From Lamellibrachia satsuma (lineage: Eukaryota > Annelida > Polychaeta > Sabellida > Siboglinidae), in assembly GCA_033239005.1 (NCBI GenBank), contig BSQZ01000011.1, positions 2,264,001-2,328,000 on the forward strand: a DNA stretch of 64,000 nt. Reading direction: 5' to 3'. Positions 22,028-33,049 of the stretch are shown one piece after another; positions within the stretch are counted from its first letter, which is position 1, and every line of letters starts with the position of its first letter. The notes beneath the pieces are model-generated. The model searched no databases, was not told where the DNA came from, and saw only the letters and a list, made by a program, of their open reading frames with translations. A program made the position numbers and the translations under genes.

Positions 22028-22410
22028 CTGTGTAGATTGGATATCACAACGCACTCATTCTCACAGAGGACAATGTGCGAATGGAACACATTATCTACAG
22101 ATTGTTCAAATGTTAGCAGCGTGAATATGTTTAAAGACAAAACTGACATATATCTCAGAAGGGCGGGTTACACATACACGAGAAATTGTTGAAACCATTT
22201 TGATTCCAGCGAAGGAGTGGATCAACGAAGGGTCGGATTCTATTCAGCAAACGTCTGTTGTAACGTTTTGCTCTAGTGTTTATCAAGACGACTCCACGAT
22301 AGTTTTTGGGTTTCAATAAGCTGATTATGTAAATGCTAGCAGTATAAACATGTTTAAAAATAAAATTACGCATAGATGATAATGTGTTGGCGTCTCAGTA
22401 AGCCATCTGG
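22028..22410 (+). mobile_element. Two old CR1 3' scraps
   Basis: 22028-22195 carries the end of a CR1 ORF2 (TGTAGATTGGATATCA ... AATATGTTTAAAGACAAAAC ... GGGCGGGTTACACAT). A second piece at about 22318-22408 repeats the GCTAGCAGTATAAACATGTT part. Both are diverged and lack an open frame. Confidence 0.7.
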
Positions 22411-23176
22411 GATTTGTCACTAACAGGATCCAACTGCCCATTTTAGAAGCGCTAACTCTCGCGAGATACACGTATACGATTGTGTTTATTCATTAGTCAT
22501 ATAATGAACATATACCATATTTATCGTCGTCATAGGTAAAGTTAAGTAAAAAAAGGTTAAGGTACGTTTTTATATAGCGCGGTGTCCAGTTGTTGGAACT
22601 GTTCAAAACGCCTTTCACTTCACCCCATTCCCTGTTTATTCCAACGCCAAATCGATTTCTCTGGGAAGCATTCAGTCACGCTACAATTACTGGACGAAGC
22701 CTACCGAAGGCAATATCACATAACGCTCTCGCCTCTCAATTGTATTCTCAACATGACAGCCAGTGCAATATTACACCAGTTGTCTTTGCCACACGGGAGC
22801 TCCTCAGCCGCGCCAAAACTAGCCGAAATAATGCGTCACGTGTACCATAACCAGACATATCTATGACACATACTTGAAATCCGAGCCGAACTGGACCGCA
22901 ATAAATAACAAATCATCCGCTCGGACGGCATCTAAAGCTTACACACAGACCAGTGCTAATCTCTTGGTCAAGTTTCATTAAACCGACAAAGTCCTGGCTT
23001 TGATATACATGTTGTACAATAACAATCATGTCCGGACAGGTTTCCAGTGCGACCGCGGTGTGTTCATGATGTTGTGAGTCGGAGTAGATAATCCAATCGT
23101 ACGCCCGTTATTGTGTGCGACAGTCTTGTCTGCTTCCACACATTACCTACTGTAACATGTATCGCATTCCGCGTTT

Positions 23177-23230
23177 CTTCCAGTCACCCAGTCACCCTGT
23201 CACCCAGTCACCCAGTCACCCAGTCACGCC
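23177..23230. repeat. 9-bp tandem repeat
   Basis: About five copies of CAGTCACCC with small variants. Confidence 0.85.
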
Positions 23231-23863
23231 GTATTTGTAACCAGTCTTTCAGTCGCGACGTATCCGTCTTTTCCATTTGACAAGCAACGCGGTGTAAAGT
23301 AGTACTGCTCACTGTTTATGTTACGGTGTAAGTGTCCTACATGTCCAACAATATCACATCCAATACGATAAGAACAGTTCCGTCAAATAAAATTCAGTAC
23401 AGATTCCCGCGTCGCAAAGGTTACTGGGACAGATAGTCATACACACCGCCTCTCCACCCGGGTGTCTCTCTCTGTAGCGCCAAACAGACAACAAAAGACC
23501 AACGCACATACAAAGAACACGATCAATAAACTAGACGGTAGCGGATTAGATTAAAAATACATTTTTAATGATGCAGCACATCCCAGTCCAACCTTAGTGT
23601 TGTTATTTTTCAAGTGAACCTGTAGTTCTCCTTTATCTACTGGCAAGTAGCCAATTTACATGGCTGACACATGCAGCCGGGCGCAGTACTTAGTGTATAA
23701 TAATTGGGAATAGCTCTCCTGATGAAACAGCATAGCCTATTTGTACACAGCAATGCATGAGTAACCAAGGTACAAGTGGTGCACTCGTGCCAGACCCCCA
23801 CAAAACGGAGGCCCCCACAAAAAAGGAAGCCCCCACAAATCAATTATAATTAATCGGATTAGC

Positions 23864-24683
23864 CGCTTCAGGTCTCCCTTCAAATTTAGCCTCTCCTGGC
23901 TCCCTTCAAGCTTAGCCTCTCCGGGCTCCATTCAAGCTTAGCCTCTCCGAGCTCCCTTCAAGCTTAGCCTCTCCGGGCTCCATTCAAGCTTAGCCTCTCC
24001 GGGCTCCCTTCAAGCTTAGCCTCTCCGGACTCCCTTCAAGCTTAGCTTCTCCGGGCTCCCTTCAAGCTAAGCCTCTCCGGGCTCCCTTCAAGCTTAGCCT
24101 CTCCGGGCTCCCTTCAAGCTTAGCCTCTCCGAGCTCCCTTCAAGCTAAGCCACTCCAGGCTCCCTTCAGGCTTAGCTTCCCCGGGCTCCCTGCAAGCTTA
24201 GCTTCTCCGAGCTCCCTTCAAGCTTAGCTTCTCCGGGTTCCCTTCAAGCTAAGCCTCTCCGGGCTCCCTTCAGGCTTAGCCTCTCCGGGCTCCCTTCAAG
24301 CTTAGCTTCTCCGGGCTCCCTTCAAGCTTAGCTTCTCCGGGCTCCCTTCAAGCTTAGCTTCTCCGGGCTCCCTTCAAGCTTAGCTTCTCCGGGCTCCCTT
24401 CAAGCTAAGCCTCTCCGGGCTCCCTTCAGGCTTAGCCTCTCCGGGCTCCCTTCAAGCTTAGCTTCTCCGGGCTCCCTTCAAGCTTAGCTTCTCCGGGCTC
24501 CCTTCAAGCTTAGCTTCTCCGGGCTCCCTTCAAGCTTAGCTTCTCCGGACTCCCTTCAAGCTAAGCCTCTCCGGGCTCCCTTCAAGCTTAGCCTCTCCGA
24601 GCTCCCTTCAAGCTTAGCTTCTCCGGGCTCCCTTCAAGCTAAGCCTCTCCGGGCTCCCTTCAAGCTTAGCTTCTCCGGGCTCC
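23864..24683. repeat. 26-bp minisatellite, about 31 copies
   Basis: Unit GGGCTCCCTTCAAGCTTAGC plus CTCTCC, with CTCTCC/TTCTCC and AGCTTA/AGCTAA variants. It holds a HindIII site per typical unit and ends about 25 bp before the 24-bp coding-like repeat. Confidence 0.97.
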
Positions 24684-24709
24684 GTGAAGTCTCGGGCGAC
24701 GATGTATAA

Positions 24710-24901
24710 GATGTTGACGAAGAGACACCTCGGGATGTTGATGAAGAGACACCTCGGGATGTTGATGAAGAGACACCTCGGGATGTTGATCAGGAGACAC
24801 CTCGGGATGTTGATGAAGAGACACCTCGGGATGTTGATGAAGAGACACCTCGGGATGTTGATGAAGAGACTCCTCGGGATGTTGATCAGGAGACATATCG
24901 G
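24710..24901 (+). repeat. 24-bp tandem repeat, 8 copies
   Basis: Unit GATGTTGATGAAGAGACACC plus TCGG. The unit length is a multiple of three and the frame (DVDEETPR) stays open into the hAT domain. It directly follows the 26-bp minisatellite. Confidence 0.9.
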
Positions 24902-25150
24902 GATGGTCTCCTCAATGTGGAGGCATTGCCTCGCAAATATCTTACTTTGATCATTAGCAACTGTAGCGTGGAGAGGTCATTTCCCAAGTTGAAACTGATC
25001 AAGGATGAGCACCGATCCACAATGAGCCAGGAAAGACAGATACATCTGACTATGCTCTGTACGAAATGGGACATCATGCGTCGGATTATTCTTGAAAGGT
25101 TATGTCGGTGCTGCCAAAACACGCAAAACAAAACAGTTCATTGATGTTTG
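24710..25150 (+). pseudogene. hAT transposase C-terminal domain preceded in frame by acidic 8-residue repeats
   Basis: After a stop codon at 24707-24709, one frame reads eight copies of DVD(E/Q)ETPR, then DGLLNVEALPRKYLTLIISN and CSVERSFPKLKLIKDEHRST, MSQERQIHLTMLC. The last part is the hAT dimerisation domain (family pattern NCSxERSFSxLK...RSTMxQERL). There is no ATG in this frame before the repeat. It ends after about 80 residues of the domain without the rest of a transposase. No target duplication was found, so the element limits are unknown. Confidence 0.7.
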
Positions 25151-25196
25151 AGAAAGTTGAAACACACGAAGAATCAGATCTGACTATTCACATGAT

Positions 25197-25420
25197 CACA
25201 TCTCTAGAACAGTTGGTAACTAATATGGTGGAAAGTATTCGGATGCGACTCTTTGTTTACTCAGGAGAACTTGGCGGTCTCTATTTTATGCTGTATTTTC
25301 TTGTATTGTTGTCTGGTATGTCATCTCTAGAACAGTTGGTAACTAATATGGTGGAAAGTATTCGGATGTCACTCTTTGTTTACTCAGGAGAACTTGGCTG
25401 TCTTTTATGCTGTATTTTCT
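25197..25420. repeat. ~122-bp tandem duplication
   Basis: The block CATCTCTAGAACAGTTGGTA ... CTCAGGAGAACTTGGC occurs at 25199 and 25321. It follows the hAT C-terminal remnant. Confidence 0.9.
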
Positions 25421-25774
25421 TGTATGAATATGTGTACGCCGTCATCGAAAACAATATGTGAATGCTTATGCTCAAACATCGTTTTTTATACTTACGTTCA
25501 GGGGCCTGGTGATACCATCAAAAGATGAAAAGTGGCCCAAAGTGGCTAAAAACGAGATAAAACATGGATGGATCAATAAAAATATATACAACAAAAGAAA
25601 GAAAAAAATAATAAATAAATAAGTAAAAAATTATTTATCTATCTATCTGGTGGTCATGGTAACAAGGAATAAACGCTACGCTCTACAAGAATAAACGTTA
25701 CCTCCATAGTCAATACGACGTGTCTCAATCTTGGTAAAAAGTTCATACCAGACCCCCGCATTTTTAATCCGGAA

Positions 25775-25856
25775 CCGGTACCAGTATGAACTGGTACCAG
25801 TATGAACTGGTACCAGTATGAACTGGTACCAGTATGAACTGGTACCAGTATGAGGA
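25775..25856. repeat. 16-bp tandem repeat with palindromic overlap
   Basis: Five copies of GGTACCAGTATGAACT. Around each KpnI site the sequence is self-complementary (AGTTCATACTGGTACC and its mirror), so neighbouring copies form 26-bp palindromes. Confidence 0.9.
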
Positions 25857-26121
25857 CCAACAGACGGGATACTCTATTCTAGGCCGTACAGACAGATAAA
25901 ACATACAGTCGATATGTTGTAAGGGCCAGACCGGGCATTGAACCAGCTGCCTTTTGACACGAATCACTGCGCCACTAAGCACTCCGACCGCCACGACACA
26001 GCTTTAGTGGCTGGGTAAATAAATACAAAATCACATCGACCACAGATTACTTGACCACAGCTGCGAAGGATGTGCTTACATAACCGTTTAGCACACATGA
26101 AAGACTTCGTATATTGCATGC

Positions 26122-26123
26122 GT

Positions 26124-26198
<75 letters not shown>

Positions 26199-26331
26199 TG
26201 CGTGTGCGTGTGAGCATGCGCGTGTGCGTGCGTGTGTGCGTGTGTGTGTGTGCGTGCGTGTGTGTGTGCATGCGTGCTTATATATACATACGTGTGCACA
26301 CACACGCACGCACGAATGCACGCACACACAC

Positions 26332-26390
<59 letters not shown>
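26122..26390. repeat. (TG)n, (GTGC)n and (TA)n compound microsatellite
   Basis: (TG)n at 26126-26195, mixed TG/CG units to 26275, ACAC-rich sequence to 26333, then (AT)n to 26388. Long open frames of Cys/Val or Thr/His are artefacts. Confidence 0.95.
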
Positions 26391-26395
<5 letters not shown>

Positions 26396-26664
26396 TTTCC
26401 CCCCGCCACTTCCTAGCTTAGCCTCTCTGATTTATCGATTATTCGCTATCCTAAAACGTATACTGGACTGGCCGAGTTCAAGGTGCTTATAACGTCGGCA
26501 GAGGTCGACGCAGTTCAAATCTTTACAAAACTCATTAACAGCAAGGCCCGCTCAAGGTCACGATATTTGATAAATCTGCAATGGAATTGCTATAGGCTCT
26601 CAAAGCGCAGTCTCATATCGCTGTCAGCTAGTTATTGCGTAACCGCGGATAAATCACCGTAAGT

Positions 26665-27427
26665 CAGACCTGCCAACCCATACCGATTAGCCGTTCGTTG
26701 TACGGATTTTTCATAATTTTACGGGCTTACGGGCGTAAGAGTGTTTCCTTACCGATTTTTTTCTTTTAAAGAAACAAGTATTTTTTTTCGTTTTATATGC
26801 TAAATTTATCAGGAATTGTTCAATGATTGCGAAAAACTATCGAACAATCAGCGTATTAGTGTTGTAAGCACATATAAATGTAGGTCAGAGTGCGCGCTGC
26901 TCAAGCGTGTAAACTCTCGCTGGGCGCGAAAATACAACGGTAATTCGTGTGGCAAATCAGAGGAGTGTGCGAATTTGAAATCAGACCAGTTTTTTGTTTC
27001 GAACGAGATGTATGGTCGCCCACCGCCTGCGAAAAAGCGAAAACAGTTTGCTGGTATTTACCAGGCAGACTGTGGGCGAATGTTTGAAGGAATGATCGCT
27101 CCATCGAAGCTCGGGGAGCATTATGCTTACGTACGAGAACAAGCTGGAGAATCTGTCTGCTGATTAAATCAGCTGTATCAGGTCGCAGAAGGAAGCGTAT
27201 ATTGTTGGAGCATATTCAGTTGTGTTGCCATTTGGTGAATAAATGAGATGAGTTGAAATTTGTGTTGTTTTCGCTAAAGTCGACAGTCAACCATTGACGT
27301 GTAAAGTATATATCTTGTCGATGTACTGCGTCATATTGACGAGATAAATGTGTAAGGATTTGTACTGAGCTTATGGATTTTTTTCACAATCCTTAAAGGT
27401 GTGAGCCACTCAGGGTTTGCAGGTCTG
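26665..27427 (+). mobile_element. Non-autonomous hAT transposon with perfect 8-bp target duplication
   Basis: The ends are CAGACCTGCCAACCC and GGGTTTGCAGGTCTG, an inverted pair with one mismatch. They are flanked on both sides by CCGTAAGT (26657-26664 and 27428-27435). Eight-base duplications and CAG-type ends are the hAT signature. The inside (763 bp) keeps a short coding remnant (PPPAKKRKQFAGIYQADCGR ... GMIAPSKLGE) and lacks the zinc-finger region seen in the longer copy at 33050. Confidence 0.9.
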
Positions 27428-27656
27428 CCGTAAGTTAATTAAAGCAGAACTCACAGTTAATACCGGTGATTATATATACCAACCATTCAAGTGTAGTCGT
27501 TGTGTGCAAGTTCTCCACCAACAGTTGGCAACACTTTTTGTGCATATTTGGTATCTGAAAAATCGGTATTTGTCGGCAGACAAACTGTTGGCGACATGTG
27601 TATGACGGGATTTACACCATCAACAATAACTTGCACTAAGCTGAACTTGAGTTTAT

Positions 27657-28103
27657 ATAAAACGAATGCCCATTGTACTGCAGTCGTTGTGGCGTTACCC
27701 TAACGACTGTAGACTCCTGCCTATGCGCGTGGATGCAGCAACTGGTTTTATGGGGAATATTTTACGCGTCGCTGCGACTACATCAATTTGCATCGATCCA
27801 TCGTCGTGATGCAGTAATGATATAAACATCACCCTAAGTTGATCCACACGAACAAACGTGGAACAGAATTTAGTTGACGTTGGCGAATCATCCACAGGGA
27901 GGCGTAGCTAAGAAATTAATGATGCGGTTTCATCCAAGCATATTAAGTTACGTAAATGTAGCTCGCTTTGCTTTTTCATATCGCAGATGCACCAAATATA
28001 CACAGTAGCGTATGTACAGATAAAACATTTCGTAGCCTTGAGACATCGAGCATGCACAATACATTTCAAATATCTCTCTCTCTCTTCCTCTATCTCTCTC
28101 TAC

Positions 28104-28155
<52 letters not shown>

Positions 28156-28770
28156 GCGTGTGCGTGTGCGTGTGCGTGTGCGTGTGTGTGTGTTTACATA
28201 TATATATATATATACATACATACATACGTACGTGCATGCGTGCGTGCGTGTTTGTAGGCCTATGCTTAAATCAACATAACGTAATGTTGCTTTATTAAAA
28301 TGCCCCAACTGCAGTGGGGGGGGGGGCGTATTTGCGAAAATGTTGACTTTTCTTGTACATTGGGGTCGTTCCCCTAGACCTAAGATTGGTGTCTGACACA
28401 ACGAGAGCGCACCCCGTCCCCCCCCCCATGGCCTTAATAGCCACAAGCAGCGGCGCTGATTAGTAGGTAATATACAATACCACGGGTTGATGTAGGCGTA
28501 GACAGAAACCACGGCTATACAATACGTACAAGGATGGGTCGGTTTAAATGGATTTTCTGCGCAGCCAGTACATGATAATTATAACACAACATCTACGGTC
28601 AATTCTACACAAACAATCACGTGTGCTGTCATGTGTGTTTACACGGGTGTGCATGTGTGTTTTGCGCATGTATGTGCACGTTATAAATGTTAAAGGGCGG
28701 CCAACCTGCGTCCCTGCATGCTTCGTGTACATAGTCAAATCCCCAGATATCATCACGTACGTTTCGACGT
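27657..28770. repeat. Left arm of a large inverted duplication (empty-site copy)
   Basis: This 1.1-kb segment is matched in reverse by 32240-34334. Shared blocks include AAAACGAATGCCCATTGTAC, GCAACTGGTTTTATGGGGAA, TTGACGTTGGCGAATCATCC, GAAATTAATGATGCGGTTTC and CCAGATATCATCACGTACG. It contains a (TG)n, TGCG and (TA)n tract at 28105-28235 and a poly-G run near 28315. It lacks the hAT insert present in the other arm. Confidence 0.85.
28105..28235. repeat. (TG)n/(GTGC)n and (TA)n within the left inverted arm
   Basis: (TG)n followed by GTGCGT units and a short (TA)n/(CATA)n tract. Confidence 0.95.
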
Positions 28771-29194
28771 CAAACAGTGTCCGTCTATATGCTATAGCCA
28801 GGCGCGATATTACTTCAAGTTGATGTAACTTTAAATATTAAATAAAAATTCACCGCTTAAACCAGTTATATGATAATAACTAATTATAAATGAAACATAC
28901 GTTCGCTCGTGACGATTTCGCAAGACACCAATACATATCCTTGATAAATTGACGACCGTATTTCTAGATCGAAGTTTATAAGTCTAATGTTGTCATAAAT
29001 CGACTATATATTTGCTTCAGAATACGAGTTAGCATTCGTGTTTTAAGAGAAATACGGACCGGCGAAAACCACGAGGATGTTGTGTATTACATATAATGTC
29101 ACATTCGCATAATGTGAATTACTGCACAAACACAAGGGTATCGCCACCATCAACCCAAAGCGGCTCCTTCCACTCATATACAACGACTACTTAC

Positions 29195-29290
29195 CTCGTA
29201 GAGCCGTCGATTCTTGAAGAGCCACAGTCCACCCTGAACTAAATCGACAATGCGCGTTTCTCGCTGCGTCGCTGTCCGGAATTGGCGCCA
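29195..29290 (-). promoter_or_regulatory. Candidate untranslated first exon and promoter of NSUN7
   Basis: A CpG-containing patch on the minus strand ends in a perfect donor GAG/gtaagt at 29194-29189. It lies upstream of the NSUN7 start exon on the same strand. No ATG precedes the donor in this patch, as expected for a 5' UTR exon. An alternative reading is an internal 46-bp exon (ttcag/GG to GAG/gtaagt, reading GGLWLFKNRRLYE) of another gene. The link to NSUN7 is inference. Confidence 0.25.
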
Positions 29291-29954
29291 AGTAAACAGT
29301 GACGCGACAAACTAAACAACTGAATGATTGAAATTTCGCAACACGCAATAACTCGTATACTGACACAAGATAATGATCGAAAACAGTTGTCTGATGTCAA
29401 CAGTAATCGCGTGCGTGGGATCGCTATATGAACACTTAGGTCGCAACAAAAAGAACAATTCACCAAGTGACGCATCGTTCAAATGTCGACAGCAATATGC
29501 GCCGTGGATTGCACAAGAATGGGTCTGCGGTAGGCGGCCAATAACAATTTGTCTGGTAACCTATGATTAGCGTAAGAAAGATAAATATCCATTATGACCG
29601 CGACAACTTATCGCGGGGACTCACGTTAAGTGGTTATAACACAATCATGTAATCAGCAAGGCATCGCGCAGATTTCAAACGGATGGTAATACGAACCTCT
29701 TGTAAATGAATTTCAGCGGAAACTAATAACAAGGCGGTGAAGCCATTGTCTTAAAAGCGGCACCAGTTAAATATCAATTCAAACCACACGAGGCTACGGC
29801 TGGTAGGAGATTGAATATCGTGCGTTCTACTGATTATGTACTCAGGGCCACTTAATCGAAGTCCCAGTTCCAATCACAGTTACTCGACTGAATACGTATT
29901 TTAAATGCCATAAATACACGGTAGTAATCTTGCAATCTTTGAGACATTGATTGA

Positions 29955-30165
29955 CTAGTTGTCACTGGCAAGTGGACAGCACAGCCATTGCCTTATCGAG
30001 AGTTAAGCATTTGTTTATCTTTGTACTACCCACTTTTATCACATATCTGTCAATTTTATTGCTAAACATATTTACACTGTTAGCATTACCACAATCAGTC
30101 GTTATTTGTTCGAATCAGTAATTGTCCTGTGTGAAAATGAGTACCGTTTCTTATCCAATCACATC
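29955..30165 (-). mobile_element. Diverged CR1 3' fragment
   Basis: The plus strand reads GGCAAGTGGACAGCACAGCC, CTTATCGAGAGTTAAG, AAACATATTTACACTGTTAG and TGTGTGAAAATGAG, the reverse complement of the CR1 3' end seen at 18600-18800. It is degraded and without an open frame. Confidence 0.7.
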
Positions 30166-30570
30166 CACCACCGTCAACACAACTACTATTGTCATTACCA
30201 CCATACCACCGCAATCATATCACCACAGCCACCACCACATCGCCATAATCACACCACCGCCACAATAATATTATCACAACCACCACCACCACACCACCAC
30301 AACCATAATTATCACAACCACCGCCAAACCATCACTACAACCATATCACCACAACCACCACTACAATCATATCACAACCATCACCACACCACCACCACTC
30401 ATAGTACCACAACCACCGCCACACCACTACAATCATATCACAATAACCACCACCACTCATATTACCACAACCACCACCACAATAATATCACAACATCCAC
30501 CACCATACTACTACAATCAAATCACCACACGCACCAACATCACAGTACCACAGCCATCACCGTCATCGAG
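30165..30570. repeat. CCA/ACC-rich imperfect repeat
   Basis: About 400 bp of CACCACCACA, ATCATATCACAACCAC and similar units. It yields a His/Thr-rich open frame of 155 codons that is not a gene. Confidence 0.9.
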
Positions 30571-31107
30571 TAGCCAAAACAACAAGTGTCGATCAAATAA
30601 TCATCATCACGCTAACATGTTTCGCGGGTAAGCCTGTCATAGACATCGCTGAGGCCTCCTCCGTGCACTGTATAGACACCTCGTGTCTGCGGCAATATTT
30701 ATATTTACATGACAAACACACATACACACCCTCGCACAACACGTCTGTATGCATTACACAGATCCATCACAACGTCGCTTGCGTCATGACAACACAAACT
30801 AGCTAGACTGGCAGAGAATGATTGTCGTGGAGCGGTGTTCTTTCCAAGAAAACATTTCGGTAAACTAGTGGTTTTTCTATCGTTATGACAGACCGTGAGT
30901 CATCTACTTTTGTGTAGATCGTACACCAACAACACACCTGCTGAATGCGTCAGCAGACAAGTCCACTCGCCTTTGCGTAAGTAAACACGACATTAATTTC
31001 TTCATAGCAAAAACGTCCTGACAAATGTTTGCTTTTGGAGTGGTTATTAGTCGCTAATCGTGTTGGCGGTGGCAGCGGGGGTGATCTGCTAAACGCACGC
31101 ATGCACT

Positions 31108-31148
31108 CAGGCGCGCACACGCACACACACACGCGTACAGTCATACAT

Positions 31149-31179
<31 letters not shown>

Positions 31180-31193
31180 GTACAGTCATACAT

Positions 31194-31233
<40 letters not shown>

Positions 31234-31235
31234 GC
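31108..31235. repeat. (ACGC)n with a duplicated GTACAGTCATACATCGC spacer
   Basis: Two ACGC tracts separated by two copies of CGTACAGTCATACATCGC. Confidence 0.95.
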
Positions 31236-31789
31236 ATTTTTCTCAATCTTAGGGCAGTATTCACAGCACAACCCTAAAAAAACTGTAATCCAATATTGTC
31301 TAAATACACACTCTTTGTTGAATGCCTTTGAACGGGAACAGCACCGTCACAACGGGACAAACATACACTAATGCATGGGACTAACACGTAAAGCAACTTC
31401 ACTGATGAATTATACACACATCCTGTGAACAAATAGGCTTACTTGAGTCTTCAATACGTGTGAACTCCTTAACATCTATATTAAGTTTTACAGCGCCACC
31501 TGATACAGAACACATGTGCACACCATATGTATATATTCAGATGTAAATTGGTCACTGAGAGGTTTGTATTTCCAACTATTCTATCGATGCGCCACAAAGG
31601 TCGTATAAATCTGAATGACCCTAGCGGAGCACGAACAACTACATATCGGACAACCGGACAAAGGAACAACTCGGACCGGAAATCTGGATACAATGAAGCT
31701 AGACACCCGGATGCCTGGATGATTGGTCATCCAGGAAAAGGGACACCAGACACCTGGCACCTGCCGAACATTGAACACTAGACACCGAG

Positions 31790-32150
31790 ATGGCGGGCAA
31801 CAGTGGCCTTGCGGTTAGAGCACAGGACTGTCGATCGAGTGGACCGGGGTTTGAGTCGACCTCCTATGATTGTGGTTGTGTTGAGTTTTCGAGACTTGTG
31901 CGATTTCGTTCAGCCCACTTTGCCTGTGTGTTTCGGAAGAGACGCTAAAAGCCGTTGGTCCCGTCTACCTGGTGTCTATGCCAGGGGAAGTAAACGACCC
32001 CACGCACGGAAATGGAAATATCCAGTCGTGGACTCACAGAGTTGGCGATCTCGAGCCCTAAACTCGCTACTACCTCCCAGTTTAACTGTGATCAACTCTT
32101 TAGGGAGTATCTCATCAAGCAGTCTGGACGGGGGGTTGTGGCGCTGTACT
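31790..32150 (+). mobile_element. tRNA-derived SINE
   Basis: The head looks like a tRNA: box A TGGCCTTGCGGTTAGAGC (31804-31821) and a box B-like GGTTTGAGTCG (31848-31858), spaced as in tRNA genes. A tRNA-unrelated body follows (GAAGAGACGCTAAAAGCCGT, CAGGGGAAGTAAACGACCCC). The 3' end is not sharp. No cloverleaf 3' half is intact, so it is not a working tRNA gene. Confidence 0.65.
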
Positions 32151-32807
32151 TTGTACGTAAGTAATAAAAGTACTTGTGTACTTAAGTGCACTTTTTTGAG
32201 TACTTGTCTGGTACTTAAGTACATTTGCCAAAAATCGGAACGTCGAAGCGTACGTGATGATATCTGGGGATTTGACTATGTACACGAAGCGTGCAGGGAC
32301 GCGGGCTGGCCGCCTTTAACGTTTATAACGTGCACATACATGCGCAAAACACACATGCACACCCGTGTAAACACACATGACCGCACACGCGTTTGTGTAG
32401 AATTGACCGTAGATGTTGTGTTATAATTATCATGTACTGGCTGCGCAGAACATCCATTTAAACCGACCCATCCTTGTACGTATTGTATAGCCGTGGTTTC
32501 TGTCTACGCCTACATCAAGCCGTGGTGTTGGTCTCATTGTATATTACCTACTAATCGGCGCCGCTATTTCTGGCTATTAAGGCCCATAGTCGGTGGGGGG
32601 GGGGGGGTGCTCTCGTTGTGTCAGACATCAATCTGAAGTCTAGGGGAACGCCCCCAATGCACAAGAAAAGTAATTTTTTTCGCAAGCACGCCCCCCCTCC
32701 CCCACACTGCGGTTTGGGCATCGTGACTACAGGTTTGTTGTGCAACAAACGGCAATACACGCATTAGTTTTTAATAAAGCAAAACTACGTTATGTTGTAT
32801 ACATACA

Positions 32808-32843
<36 letters not shown>

Positions 32844-33049
32844 TGGAGAAGGAGGGAGAGAGGTGGAAAGGGGGAGGGCATCTATTTGGTACATCTGCGA
32901 TATGAAAAAGCAAAGCGAGCTACATTGACGTAACTTAATTTGTTTGGATGAAACCGCATCATTAATTTCTTAGCTACGCCTCCCACTGGATGATTCGCCA
33001 ACGTCAACTAAATTCTCCCCCACGTTTGTTCGTGTGGATCCACTAAGGG

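Larger units (their letters stand above)
21403..23863. other. Region upstream of NSUN7 exon 1
   Basis: Contains small tandem repeats and CR1 scraps listed separately. 22590-22865 is open in two plus frames (about 90 codons) but shows no domain. If the 5' exon at 29195 is real, this is intron. Confidence 0.4.
28771..31789. other. Spacer between the inverted arms
   Basis: Holds the candidate NSUN7 first exon, a CR1 scrap, a CCA-rich repeat and an ACGC repeat. The rest is AT-rich without open frames. Confidence 0.5.

Noticed and set aside
23864..24683. CRISPR-like array
   Set aside because: Units are contiguous with no unique spacers, and the host is an animal; this is a minisatellite. The same applies to the other tandem arrays.
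26114..26421. Cys/Val/Thr/His and Ile/Tyr repeat ORFs (also at 1007-1370, 27968-28512, 39468-39712)
   Set aside because: Translations of TG, GTGC and TA microsatellites.
30106..30573. 155-codon His/Thr-rich ORF
   Set aside because: Product of a CCA/ACC simple repeat.
31803..31875. Functional tRNA gene
   Set aside because: Only box A and a box B-like sequence are present; stems do not close and a SINE body follows.
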